Shown: positions 51,235 through 61,119 of the stretch, piece by piece
How the letters are laid out: each line of letters begins with the position of its first letter
How positions within the stretch are numbered: position 1 is the first letter of the stretch
NCBI GenBank assembly: GCA_963575745.1
Contig: CAUYUJ010022548.1
Location: forward strand, 119,263 to 183,262
Direction: 5' to 3'
Source of the DNA: Prorocentrum cordatum
Taxonomy: Eukaryota; Sar; Dinophyceae; Prorocentrales; Prorocentraceae
DNA: 64,000 nt
Notes under the pieces: model-generated
The model's database searches: none
The model's input: only the letters and a program-made list of their open reading frames with translations
What the model was told of the DNA's origin: nothing
Program-made: the position numbers and the translations under genes

Positions 51235-52450
51235 AGACGACGACGCCGACGATGACGACGCCGAGCACGACGACGACGACGCCGACGCCGACGACGCCGC
51301 CGATGCCGAGCACGACGCCGGTGCCGACGCCGAGCACGAAGCCGACAACGACGCCCACGCTGGCCGTCGTCATCGTCGGCGTCCTCGGCATCGGCGTTGG
51401 TGTCGTCGTCGTCAACGATGACGACGACGCTGACGCCGACAACGACGCCGAGCACGACGCCGAGCAAGACACCGACGACGCCGACGCCGACAACGAGGCC
51501 GACGCCGGCGCCGACGCCGACGCTGACAACGACACCGACGCCGACGCCGACGACGCCGACAATAACGACGACGCTGACGCCGACACTGGCGCCGAGCACG
51601 ACGCAGACGCCGGCGCCGACGCCGGCGTCGGCGTCGGCGTTGTTGTCGGCGTCGGCCTCGTCGGCGTCGTGGTCGGCGTCTTGCTCGGAGTCGTGCTCGG
51701 CGTCGTGCTCGGCGTCGTCGTCGTCGCCGGCCACGGCGTCGGCGTCGGCGTCGTGCTCGGCGTCGTTGTCGGCGTCGGCATCGTCGTCATCGTCGGTGTC
51801 GTCGTCGTCGGCGTCGGTGTCGTTGTCAGCGTCGGCGTCGGTGCCGGCCTCGGCGTTGTTGTCGGTGTCCTGCTCGGCGTCGTGCTCGGAGTCGTGCTCG
51901 GCGTCGTGCTCGGCGTCGTCGTCGTCGTCGTCGCTGGTCACGGCGTCGGCGTCGTGCTCGGCGTCGTTGTCGGCATCATTGACGTCGTTACCGTCGGCCT
52001 CGTCGGCGTGGGCGTCGGTGTCGTTGTCGGCGTCGGCGTCGGCCTCGTTGTCGGCGTCGGCGTCGTCGGTGTCCTGCTCGGCGTCGTGCTCGGCGTCGTT
52101 GTCGGCGTCAGCGTCGTCGTCACCGTCATCGTCGGTGTGGTCGTCGTCGGCGTCGGTGTCGTTGTCAGCGTTGGCGTCGGCACCGGCGTCGGAGTTGTTG
52201 TCGGTGTCTTGCTCGGCGTCATGCTTGGCGTCGTGCTCGGCGCCGTCGTCGTCGTCGTCGTCGTTGTTGTCGGCGTCGGCGTCATCGGCGCCGTGCTTGG
52301 CGTCGTGCTCGGCGTCACGCTCGGCGCCGTGCTCGGCCCCGTCGTCGGCGTCGGCGTCGTGCTCGGTGTCGTTGTCGGCGTCGGCGTCGTCGTTGTCGTT
52401 GGCGTCGTCGTCGTGGTCGTCAGTCGTCAGTCGTCAGTCGTCGTCCGTCG
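51110..52450. repeat. GACGCC / GTCGGC strand-switching hexamer block
   Basis: 51110-51625 is built of GACGCC and GACGAC units. From about 51630 to 52440 the same repeat appears on the other strand (GTCGGCGTCG). The two halves can pair as a giant imperfect hairpin. The right half has a higher-order unit of roughly 300 bp (GTCGTTGTCAGCGT... at 51817 and 52157). The 652-codon frame across it (Thr-Pro, then Asp-Ala, then Val-Gly) is an artefact. Confidence 0.9.
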
Positions 52451-52454
52451 TCGT

Positions 52455-52896
52455 CCCCCTCGGCGACGTCGTCGTCGTCGTTCCCCCCCCCCTTCCCCCC
52501 ACACGGGTTCGACCCCAGGGGGTGGGGGTAACCCCCGTGTTCCGACCGTTCCGCAGAGGGAGGGAGGGGAGTTCCCCTCCCCCCCTGGGGGGTTCCGGGC
52601 GTGCGAAACGCGTTCTCTCCATTATCGGAGTCCTACCGCTGATTTATTGGCGATGTATCGCTTATTCAAGCTCAACGTCCCCCCCCTAAGCTACTTCTCA
52701 CAACGTTGCCCTTTGCTTTTGTCGGACCCGACCCTCCCCAGATATCCGAAGTTCTTTTTGTTCGATACGGGGTCCCCAGGAGTCCAGACCTTCTCCCCAG
52801 GGCCGTTTTTGCATCGTGAGTCTGGTTGACGGTCTTGGGGCCCGGCGAGGGCCCCCAGAGGCCAAGCACACGAAAAAGATCCGCACCCGTCGGTCG
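52455..52896. other. Spacer with G/C-run foldback
   Basis: 52500-52600 contains CCCCAGGGGGTGGGGGTAAC and AGGGGAGTTCCCCTCCCCCC. No gene. Confidence 0.4.
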
Positions 52897-53070
52897 TCGA
52901 AAGTTTCTATTCTTGGATTCCCAGATTCCAATCTACCTCAAGCGCCTTCCTGCTTCGAGGATAGAGTTGCTTTTGCTGCGTTTCGTTGTTGAGCGCCTGC
53001 ACCCAATCTACTGAATCCGCCCTCCTGCTTCATGTTTCTGTATGCTTCTTCCGACCGACGGGTATCCAAT
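52897..53070. repeat. Dispersed repeat, family M (copy 2)
   Basis: GTTTCTATTCTTGGATTCCC, AGATTCCAATCTA, CTTCATGTTTCTGTATGCTT and CGACGGGTATCC match 11130-11350, without the (TA)n insert. Confidence 0.7.
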
Positions 53071-53329
53071 CACTCCACTCGTCGGAAGTCTGGGCATTCC
53101 CCCCCGCGGGCCGCAGAAGCACGCGCAGCGGCTGGTGAACGATCGCATCGGCGCGGCCGCCGACAAGATCCCCGAGGAGGCGCCCCCGCGCGGACGTCCG
53201 TGGCGGGCGCCCGTGTTGTCGGGGGGGTGGGGGGGGGCGGCTGCGGAGGGGGGGGGGGACGCGCAGCGGGAGCGGGGAGGCCAGAGACGAGGAGGAGAGC
53301 GGGAGGAGGGGGAGGGGGGCAGAGGAGAG

Positions 53330-53460
53330 CGAGCAGCAGAAGAGAGAGAGAGAGAGAGAGACGTGCAGAGAGAGAGGGATAGAGAGGGAGAGAGGGAGAG
53401 GGAGAATCACAATGCACAGAGAGCGAGAGAGAGACGCGCACACAAACGCACAGAGTCGCT
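53330..53460 (+). repeat. (GA)n-rich tract
   Basis: GAGAGAGAG runs with CACAATGCACAGAG interruptions. The same flank organisation appears inverted near 45000-45480. Confidence 0.85.
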
Positions 53461-53629
53461 ACCGGTGTCCGCGCGCCGACGCCGGGGCTGCCCGCGCCCC
53501 CGCACAGCAGGAGACCCTGGCGGCATGGGCCGGGCGTGCATCCACGAGGGTCCCCGCCCCTTTCGGCGTGCGCCAGCGGTCGGCACACGACGACTGGAAG
53601 AGTCTCGAGTAGGCAAGTACACAGGAGGG

Positions 53630-53800
53630 GCAAAACACACACACACAGACCCAAGGAATTCGTCGATTCCCCCGAACATATGGGAAGATCTGGGAAGTGG
53701 GGGGGGGGGGAAGACAAGAACCCAGAACATATAGGGCAATATGGAGGGTCCTGGTATTTGCGTGTGTATCTATCTGTGTGTCCCAGGGCCCCTTCAATTA
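53630..53800. repeat. Dispersed repeat, family Q (copy 2)
   Basis: CACACACAGACCCAAGGAAT, GAAGTGGGGGGGGGGGAAGA-like text and TGTGTGTCCCAGGGCCCCTT match 45848-46005. Confidence 0.75.
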
Positions 53801-54320
53801 CACGAGACCCGACGACCGCCGCCAAGCGTGCAGGAGGGAACTGGGGGAGGGGAGGAATTTCCCCAGGAGCAGGGAGCGGGTGATGAAAGGACGGTGGTTT
53901 AGGGGGGCTTCCCCCCTTCTCCCTTCCCTCCCCCTGCTTTTGGCCCCCCCCCAACCCCTCCCCGCGCAGTCTCCCCCCCCACCTCTCCAGCTCCCCGACC
54001 ACTCCCACCCCTCCAGGGCTCGTTTCGACCCCTCCGATTTGATTCGGTTCGATTTCGATGGCCTCCGGTTCCGATTCGGTTCGACCTCGGATTCCGATCT
54101 GGGCTCCGACTCCTCAGTGGAGGCCTGCTGGCCTGCCGGTGTCTGCCCATTCGACGTCTCCCGACTCGGCTGCCGATCTCCGCCGATCCGGTCCATTTCG
54201 ATCGCCGATCCGACTTGTCGATTCGGTTCTGGGCTCTTCCTGCCCCAACCTTTCCCCCCCCAGGCCAAGGGCTGGCGAGAGTGCCGCGAGGAGTACACCG
54301 GCAAGGCGCGGGCGCGGGGA
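53801..54320. other. Spacer, one weak exon-like end
   Basis: After TTTCCCCCCCCAG (to about 54263) a frame reads AKGWRECREEYTGKARARG and stops at 54321-54323. It looks exon-like, but the stop is supplied by the element that follows, and nothing upstream supports it. 54010-54230 has repeated CCGATTCGGTTCGA-type words. Confidence 0.3.
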
Positions 54321-54513
54321 TGACGGGCCTGTTTCCCACCACCGCCACCACAAGTTGGAGGGGGAGGGGGTTCTCCTCCTCCTCCTCCTCCTCCTCCTCC
54401 TCCTCCTCCTCCTTGTCCTCCTCCTCCTCCTCATCCTCGTCCTCGTCATCCACCTCCTCCCCCCCTCCAACTTATGGTGGTGGCGGTGGAAAACAGGCCC
54501 ATCAGGGGAGGGG
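54321..54513. mobile_element. TIR element, family T, with (CTC)n core
   Basis: TGACGGGCCTGTTTCCCACC and ACCACAAGTTGGAGGGGGAG at the left are mirrored by CCCCCCTCCAACTTATGGTG and GCGGTGGAAAACAGGCCCATCA at the right. The TIR is about 45 bp, and the space between is a (CTC)n microsatellite. A 5-bp GGGGA flanks both ends. The left half alone recurs at 56218-56264, again followed by (CTC)n. Confidence 0.85.
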
Positions 54514-54702
54514 TCGTGCCGCGCCCACCGCCTGGAAGCCCCAGCCCGCGCCGAGGCCAAGCGCACACCACTGTGGTCCCCAAGAGGGCCCCCCCTCGCG
54601 TCGTGCAGCAGTCCCGGGAGCTGGTTTTTGCTACGGCCTTTTTTCTGCAGCAGTCCGCAGGGGCGTCACCAGTCCCAATTCATTGTCCAGAGGTGCTTGG
54701 CT

Positions 54703-54780
54703 TTAAGTCGGGCCTGTTCCTCTACAGGGCGGATATTCAAAGATAGCCAAAACATAGTCGGGGGGACTATTGGTAGAAGG
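54703..54780. mobile_element. Family A, left half only
   Basis: TTAAGTCGGGCCTGTTCCTC, TACAGGGCGGATATTCAAAG and ACATAGTCGGGGGGAC, then the match stops. The right half is lost. Confidence 0.75.
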
Positions 54781-54784
54781 ATGA

Positions 54785-55550
54785 AGAGGGGCAACAGTAG
54801 CACCAGCAAGTACCAACACCGCATGCGGAGAAGGAGGGGTCAGGGGGAACGACGCGGAGGAGAGGGACGGCAGGGTTGATTGAGGTAAGCTGGATTTCCC
54901 TATCTCTTACCGCTCCCTTCCCTCGCATTTCAAATTGCGTTCAGTCAAGAATTCCCCCCCTTCCACTCCATGCCCTTTCTCCTTCCCTTTGCCCTCGCCT
55001 TTTCGTTTCTATCCCCCCTGTACGTCAACTTCGCCCTCCCCTTTCCATGTCGTCTATCCCATGGCCCATATGGTCCCGGGGAACGGGTCAAGACCTTCTG
55101 GGGTCCACGCTGTGAGAAAATGACGACACAGGGGGGGGTGGGGAACCGATGTGATAAGCAGCACTGCGGGTTCGGAATTGGCTCGCTGTTCCGCGGGACC
55201 TTCCTTGGCTGCTCCCCCAGTGCCCGCTCGTGCACCTGGGTGCACCTTGTGGACCCAAAACGGACCTCGTCCCTTATCTGGCGCCCCTTGCGTCAATACC
55301 GAGCTTGCACATGAACCCGGGCAGGTGGGGGCAATCACAGTCGGGGCGCTGAAGAAGGAACCCTTTTCGTTTGGGAGGGGTTCCGTGCTCCTTCGTGGTT
55401 CTTCTGTTTGCCTTGGGTTCACCTTCGGTTTCCGATCGGAAGGCGAAGTTAAATTTATGGACAAAAGGAGCCTCGTTCCTTATTTTATCGCTTCTTAGGC
55501 CAGCGCCCCAGCTGTAGGGAGGGGGGGCAGCGTGCGCTCGGCCGCGATCA
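54785..55550. other. Spacer, no gene recognised
   Basis: CT-rich at 54895-55060. 55440-55510 shares AAGTTAAATTTATGG, GGGCCTCGTTCC and TTAGG(C/T)CA-type text with 19168-19230 (AACTTATGGAAAATAGGGGC). Otherwise unassigned. Confidence 0.4.
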
Positions 55551-55554
55551 CAGG

Positions 55555-55700
55555 GGGGGAGCGAGAGGAGGTGCGCCCTCTCGGAAGGCGGCGGGGCTTC
55601 TCACAGGCCCTCCAGCGCTGGGGAAGCCGCCCCGCGTCGTCAGAGGAAGCCTCGACAGCCTGTCAGGAGGCCGGAGGCTTCTGAGCCATCCGAGAAGGCT
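55555..55700. mobile_element. Foldback element, family I (copy 4, diverged)
   Basis: GAGGAGGTGCGCCCTCTCGG and GCGGGGCTTCTCACAGGCC are mirrored by GGCCGGAGGCTTCTGAGCC and CCGAGAAGGCTTGCCCCTCC. It runs straight into a (CTC)n array. Confidence 0.55.
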
Positions 55701-55719
55701 TGCCCCTCCTCCAACTCTC

Positions 55720-56055
55720 CTCCTCCTCCTCCTCCTCCTTCTCCTCCTCCACCTCCTCCTCCTCCTCCTCCTCCTCCTCCTTCTCCTCCTCCTCCTCCTC
55801 CTCCTGCTCCTCCTCCTCCTCCTCCTCCTCCTCCTCCTCCTCCTCCTCCGCCTTCTCTTTCTCCTCCTCCTCCTCCTCCGTTTCCTCCTCCTCCTCCTCC
55901 TCCTCCTCCTTCCCCCTCCTCCTCCTCCTCCTCCTCCTTCTCCTCCTCCTCCTCCTCTCTCTCCTCCTCCTCCTCCTCCTCCTCCTCCTCCTCCCCCTCC
56001 TCCTCCTCCTCCTGCTCCTCCTCCTCCTGCTCCTCCTCCTCCTCCTCCTCGTTTC
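55720..56055 (+). repeat. (CTC)n microsatellite
   Basis: About 335 bp of CTC with occasional CTG and CTT. Confidence 0.98.
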
Positions 56056-56217
56056 CTTCCCTCCTCGCTTCCCCGCCCGGGCACGCCGCCGAGGAGCAGG
56101 AGGAGAGTAGGCGGGGGGAGGCGCAGCGGCCCCTTTTGCTGCGGCGCGGCTGCCCGCAGATGTCCGGTGCCGGGCGCTGGGTATCAGCCAGCACAGGGGT
56201 TGGTGGACCTGGCCTGC

Positions 56218-56430
56218 TATGACAGGCCCGTTTTCCACCACCACCACAAGCTGGAGGGGGAGGGGGTCCTCCTCCTCCTCCTCCTCCTCCTCCTCCTCCT
56301 CCTCCTCCTCCTCCTCCTCCTTCCTCTCCTCCTCCTCCTCCTCCTCCTCCTCCTCCTCCTCCTCCTCCTCCTCCTCCTCCTCCTCCTCCTCCTCCTCCTC
56401 CTCCTCTTCGTCCTCCTCCTCCTTCTACAG
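56218..56430 (+). repeat. Family T left end followed by (CTC)n
   Basis: TATGACAGGCCCGTTTTCCA and CCACAAGCTGGAGGGGGAGG are the family T terminus, and the array runs 56265-56425. No right TIR; family P follows instead. Confidence 0.85.
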
Positions 56431-56435
56431 TGGGG

Positions 56436-56636
56436 TTATGGTGCTCCAACCTACTTTAGCTTTGATCACGAGAAAGAATTTCGAGCCCCCCAAGAAGTAC
56501 CGAAGCTCGATTGTTTTCACGTGTCGGGCCCTGGGGAGACACTCGTCCGACACCGTTTCGTCAGTGTTTTGACACTTTTCTGGGCGCTCGAGATTATTTC
56601 TGGGATGTGGTCCTTAAGTTCGACGGGAGCAACATA
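56436..56636. repeat. Dispersed repeat, family P (copy 2)
   Basis: CCAACCTACTTTAGCTTTGA, CACGTGTCGGGCCCTGGGGA, TTTTGACACTTTTCTGGGCG and TCTGGGATGTGGTCC, as at 14178-14355. Confidence 0.75.
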
Positions 56637-56639
56637 ACA

Positions 56640-56811
56640 GTGGGGGCCCATGCCAAGAGACACCCTGCTTGCCTCCAGGGTGCCCTGGGTTTCTTGGGTT
56701 TCGATGGTTTTGCGATGCCGACCGTGACATTCCCACACCACGAGCCAAGGGACGTCCTGGAGTCTCGGGGTTGGGTTTCTTGTGGAAGGTTTCTTGTGGA
56801 CTGGCCTCCAC
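56640..56811. mobile_element. TIR element, family D (copy 2)
   Basis: GTGGGGGCCCATGCCAAGA at the left, CTTGTGGACTGGCCTCCAC at the right, interior as in 46479-46649. Confidence 0.8.
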
Positions 56812-57032
56812 AGCATCGTCTCCAGACATACAACTCACAGAAAGAGCCCTTCTCTCACAGATGGGCTTGTTGGAGGGAGCCCTTCTTCCACAGAGGGGCG
56901 GGCGCAGAAACACTTTGTGACTTCATTCCGGCTCATCGATTACTTTGTCCTGCTTCTCGTGCAGCTAGACAGTGGGTGAGGGTGGGGCGAAGCGCGAGCC
57001 ATTCAAACAGTGGCGAAACGTACCGACTTGCC

Positions 57033-57210
57033 TACAGGCCCACCAGAAGGATGTTCTGAGAGTTTTTGTTGTGGCTTGCCCGGAAGGTTTTTGTAATGTT
57101 TCTGGTTGGGACAGTCCTGTTTGAAACATGTGGTGGATGTTATGAGAGCTTTTTGTTATAAGAACAGCCCGTTGTCCTGAGAACACGCCGTGGTAGGCGT
57201 ATAGGAATGC
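57033..57210. mobile_element. TIR element, family G (copy 2, diverged)
   Basis: TTGCCTACAGGCCCACCAGA and AGGATGTTCTGAGAG are mirrored by CCTGAGAACACGCCGTGGTA and GGCGTATAG. The inner GTTTCTGGTTGGGACAGTCC echoes ATTCCTGGTTGGGACTGCC in copy 1. Confidence 0.65.
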
Positions 57211-57320
57211 GGGGACGGTCGGTCCTTGCTCAAGCCACACACACACCCGTCAGGAGGAGCTGGAGCCGCAGTTGAGAAAGAGAGAGAGAGAGAGAGCGGG
57301 AGCGGGAGCAGGGTCAACAT

Positions 57321-57541
57321 AGGCCTCCCAGGCGGGGTCGGAGCAGATGGGGTCGGAGGATCGCGCAACATCGCCCATACATTCAGTGGCGGTGCGTCTC
57401 GATGTGGAGCCCGATTTTCTCCACGCCGACGTCGCCTATGCATCGCCGACGTCGCCGAGGCATCGCCGATGCATCGGCGATGCATCGGCGATGTGGTGCA
57501 AGCCTCCGGCCTCATCTACCCGGACCCATCTAGGACGCCCC
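57321..57541. mobile_element. TIR element, family C (copy 4)
   Basis: AGGCCTCCCAGGCGGGGTCG, AGATGGGGTCGGAGGATCGC at the left, with CCTCATCTACCCGGACCCAT then CTAGGACGCCCCT at the right. The interior GCATCGCCGATGCATCGGCG is repeated. Confidence 0.75.
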
Positions 57542-57544
57542 TAG

Positions 57545-58500
57545 TCAAGAAGAAAGCCGAGCATGTCTTAGTTTTGGGTGCGTGGGTGAGTTGGCGGCGG
57601 CTCCACTGTCCATGCCAAACATCGGTGCGCACCGTCGCCAAGGTTTGCGGCACCAGCTGTGTGTTTCCTCCGGGGGAGCGTGCCCCTCTCGCCTGGGTCC
57701 CCGCTCCACGTGCAGAGCGCTCATGTTGGCGTGTGCGTGACGGGAGTAAGGTCAGGGATGAGGCGGCAGGGTGCACGCGGAGGAGTGGACGAGAACAGAG
57801 AATGCGAACGTCGCGGGAGTGCCGATCTGGCACTTGCGCGATGTGAGACGCCTGGATGGTTGCCATTTGCCATGGCTTGAGCGGGCGGAAGACAGCGCGA
57901 GGGAACGCCGATGGTTCGTGCCCTGGTTTTCGCCACTTCCCCCCTACTCATCCTCTTCCGTTCTTCCCGTCTTCCCCCCCCTCAAGAGCCCCCGTGGTGT
58001 ATACTCCTCCTCCCCGAGGGAGGATTCGTGTTCCCTCTTGCGTGGCGCGCCCGAGGCGCTCACCGCCCATTTGCGTACACGCGTCCTTGTGGCGTCGGGT
58101 TTGAGCCTTCGGGTGGGGGGGTCCCGGGCTCACTTCGCCATGGTGAATCTGGGTACGGTTTCCCCCCATGACACGCGGTATGGCCACGAACGATGCGCAC
58201 CCTCCTCGTGTTCGCTCCCTCCCTCTTTCCCGCCGGCTGCCCTTCCCCTCTTCATGCTCGCCTTCCCCGTCGCCCGTCCGTCCGTTTTCTCCGGCATCCT
58301 TCGGAGGTCTTCAAGCCCGGCGCGGTGGCCACACCGTCGGGCGACTCAGGGGAGATTCTGGGGCGGCCCCACGGCCTCGGGGGGGCACTGGGGCCTTCTC
58401 TCCCGAGGAAGTCACGGGCGGCTGGGAATTCCTCCCACCGCCGCCAGTTGAGTCTGCGCGGTGACGCCGAAATCCCGAGAAGAAAGCACGATATATACAT
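57545..58500. other. Spacer, no gene recognised
   Basis: Unassigned, CT-rich at 57945-58020 and 58215-58290. A (GA)n tract precedes family C at 57268-57295. Confidence 0.4.
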
Positions 58501-58503
58501 ATG

Positions 58504-58504
<1 letters not shown>

Positions 58505-58549
<45 letters not shown>

Positions 58550-58575
58550 TGTAGATAGATACATGTGTATATATA
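58505..58575. repeat. (TA)n microsatellite
   Basis: About 20 pure TA units from 58507 to 58547, then degenerate TATATAC. Confidence 0.97.
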
Positions 58576-59242
58576 TACTATACACAAATACATATATGAC
58601 TCCCAGCTCCCAAATCCGTCCGCCCATCCCTGGGCACCGCGCCGTGCCCCAAGGTCTTCTACGAGCACACCGCGAGCGGCAAGAAGAGGCCACCCGGCGG
58701 GGGGCGGGGCCAGGAGGCCTCGCTGCCCGATCCCAGTGGCGTCCTGCTCTCCGCTCCGCCTCCGTCCTCCCCCTGGCCTCCCTCTCCTTGGGCGGCGGGC
58801 CTGCAGGCTCAGGTGGACCGGAGGGAAGTGTCGGATGCGTAGCTCCTCTTCGCTTTTCCATCCTCACCGTGCCGTCCAGCGGCTGCGCCTCGCCGAGGGC
58901 GTGCCCGGCGTTCCCGGATCCTCCCGACCGGCCGCCGGTGAGCCGAGCTGTCGCCCGAACACCGCCCGGGGGGGTATCGGGCTGGACGAAAGGGGGGGAT
59001 TGGGAGAGAGGGGGGGACGAAATTTGCTGCATGCAGCTGGTTTCGACCTCGCCGAGGGGCCCATGCCTCGATACATAGCCGTCTCCGGCGCCGAGGGGCG
59101 CCGGGAAAATCAGCTACGTGAGCTGATTCTCACCCCCCCCCTTTGCTATCCCCCCCTTTCGCCCGACCCGAGGGTAGTCCCAGCGGGGCAGCGCATCGAC
59201 CCCCACACACAGCAAGGGCGGGCCTTCCCAGAAGGCTCGCGA
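58576..59242. other. Spacer, no gene recognised
   Basis: One frame gives PCPKVFYEHTASGKKRPPGG near 58640, which looks protein-like but has no support on either side. Confidence 0.3.
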
Positions 59243-59466
59243 GTTGATCGTTCTCTTATTCGTTGTGTTGCCGATCGGCGCGGGCCCTCGGCCCCCCCCC
59301 TTCCCCCCCCCATGGATTAGATCTTGGCTGTTTTTGGCGGCTGTTTCAAGCAGGTGGAGTCTCCCCCATAGGACGCACTGCTGCAAACAGTCGCACTGAG
59401 CGGAGGTCGGGAGCCAGACCCACCCCCTCCCCCCTTTCCTTCCGCCCCATGCCAAAACGCCGAATA
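59243..59466. repeat. Dispersed repeat, family E (copy 3)
   Basis: GTTGCCGATCGGCGCGGGCC, ATCTTGGCTGTTTTTGGCGG, AAGCAGGTGGAGTCTCCCCC and AAACGCCGAATAAG, closest to copy 1. Confidence 0.8.
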
Positions 59467-59660
59467 AGAAAACGCTCCCAAGTCCCTCCGGAGGCACAGA
59501 AAAAAAGAAAAAGAAAAAGAAACAAACAAAAAAAAAACACTCCGCAGCAGGCCGGAGGGCTTCCGAGGATGCCTTCTCTTTCCCGCTCCCGGCGCTCACT
59601 CGCCCGCCTCCGACGTTCGGCTTCCCCGTCACCTCCGCCCGGATCGGACAGAGGTTCACC

Positions 59661-59998
59661 AGAGACAAGAGTACCGCTACCATTAAGTCGGGCCTGTCCC
59701 TCTACAGGGGGAATCTTCAAAAATAGTAAAAAATTGTCTGGGGACATTTTGTTTACTATTTGTGAGGATTTTAGGCGCATTTCTGGGGTGTCTTTATTTT
59801 TTCGCCCAAATTCCCCTGTAGGGGGACAGGCCTGACTTAACAGTACCACCAGCTAGGGGGGTGGCTGTCCCACCTTTTCGAGCTGGTGGCACCTCGCTCC
59901 GGGCATGCCTCCAGAGAGTTCCCGGAAGGGGGTGCCACCACGCTCGAGGGGAGGGAGCGGCCACCCTTCTAGCTGGTGGTAGTGGTACTCTTGTCTCT
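59661..59998. mobile_element. Foldback element, family R, holding family A
   Basis: AGAGACAAGAGTACCGCTAC at 59661 and ACCAGCTAGGGGGGTGGC at 59846 form one arm. GCCACCCTTCTAGCTGGT and GGTAGTGGTACTCTTGTCTC near 59960-59998 are its inverse. The left arm is interrupted precisely by the family A element. Confidence 0.85.
59683..59840. mobile_element. TIR element, family A, nested (158 bp)
   Basis: TTAAGTCGGGCCTGTCCCTC and TACAGGGGGAA at the left, TTCCCCTGTAGGGGGACAGG and CCTGACTTAA at the right. Terminal repeats are almost perfect. Flanks CGCTACCA and CAGTACCA (6/8). Confidence 0.95.
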
Positions 59999-59999
59999 C

Positions 60000-61060
60000 C
60001 TGAGAGGTGTGGGACTGGGAGCAGGGGTGGGTGGGTGCGGGCAAGCTTTGTATCCATATCCACTGCAAATTGGAGTGTCGGGCCACCTGCCCGAGACACC
60101 CGAGGCGCAGTGGATATAGAAAACCATCAGGCCCCCATACATCAGGCCCCCATAGAGGCTATATTCATTGGCTTACGCCACACCGCCGACCCCTTGGGAT
60201 ATCTGGTAAGGCCTTGATTTGGGGGGGGGTCCGTGCAGCATTAACAATCTGTCTCTCGCTAGCACGCGCGTGGTTCTTTCTTATGCACTGGCCCCCCATG
60301 TCGCCGCGCCAAATTGCCGCCAGTTGCTGCGGCTTCGCACCAGGTCCACCCTCAGCAACTTGGTACGTGTGCATGTACTAATGATCGTATATACGTATAC
60401 ATATATATTTATATACATATATATATATATATATATATACAGAAGCACATGCAATCATATATTGTACACACGCGCGTACATAACATGGGCAGGCATGCGT
60501 GCACAGAGGTGGCACTGCGCGATGCCATTCGACAGCGTGTTTTTGGGCTCAAGAATTGGCTCGTGGTGTGTTCCTTCGGCGCCAGCGACAGCGGATGATG
60601 AGGGGCAGAGGTAGCAGTGATCCTCGGGGAGCATGGTTCGCCATCAGCGAGCAGCAGCGCGTTCTGTGGCCAGTCACGAGCAGATCTCAATTAGTTGTTG
60701 CGTGTGCCGGGCATGTGCACATGTAGTTCAGATGATACAGGGGCGTTCCCCCGCAACGCAAGTACATATATATATATATATATCTATATATATATATACA
60801 GATGTGTGCATGGATATACGCATGTATATATACATGTATACATGCGTAGGGGCGTCCCCCCTCATATGCTGGCTTGTGGGTTTCTTGTTCGGAGATACTG
60901 TGCAACGTCTTTGAATCGCAGGTACAGATCGGACGTCGCCGACGCATTGCGGCGAGGCTCACGCTTGTACAGCATCAAGCGTCGGCGAGTTGAGCCGTTG
61001 CGGCGCAAGTATGGGGAAAGGAGGAGGCATGGGGTGGTTCAGAAAAGGAGGAGGGATTAA
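60000..61060. other. Spacer with three (TA)n / TATATG tracts
   Basis: AT dinucleotide tracts at 60395-60442 and 60765-60840, and CATCAGGCCCCCATA twice at 60125-60152. No gene recognised. Confidence 0.6.
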
Positions 61061-61119
61061 GTGATGCAGATTCTGTCTCTTCTTAGCCGCAACATTGTAG
61101 AAGGACTCCGACAAAAGCC

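Noticed and set aside
50871-52829. 652-codon open frame on +
   Set aside because: It is read through the GACGCC/GTCGGC repeat, which has no stops in several frames. Protein is Thr-Pro, Asp-Ala then Val-Gly runs.
54265-54323. Terminal exon AKGWRECREEYTGKARARG
   Set aside because: The stop lies in the family T terminus, and no upstream exon or family is recognisable.
58612-58680. KVFYEHTASGKKRP resembling part of a WW domain
   Set aside because: Only one of the two Trp-like positions could be argued, and the frame has no other domain features.
60541-60553. TTTTGGGCTCAAG, resembling the 3' half of the spliced leader
   Set aside because: Has an extra G, and the 5' half (CCGTAGCCATT) is absent. 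No processed cDNA follows.
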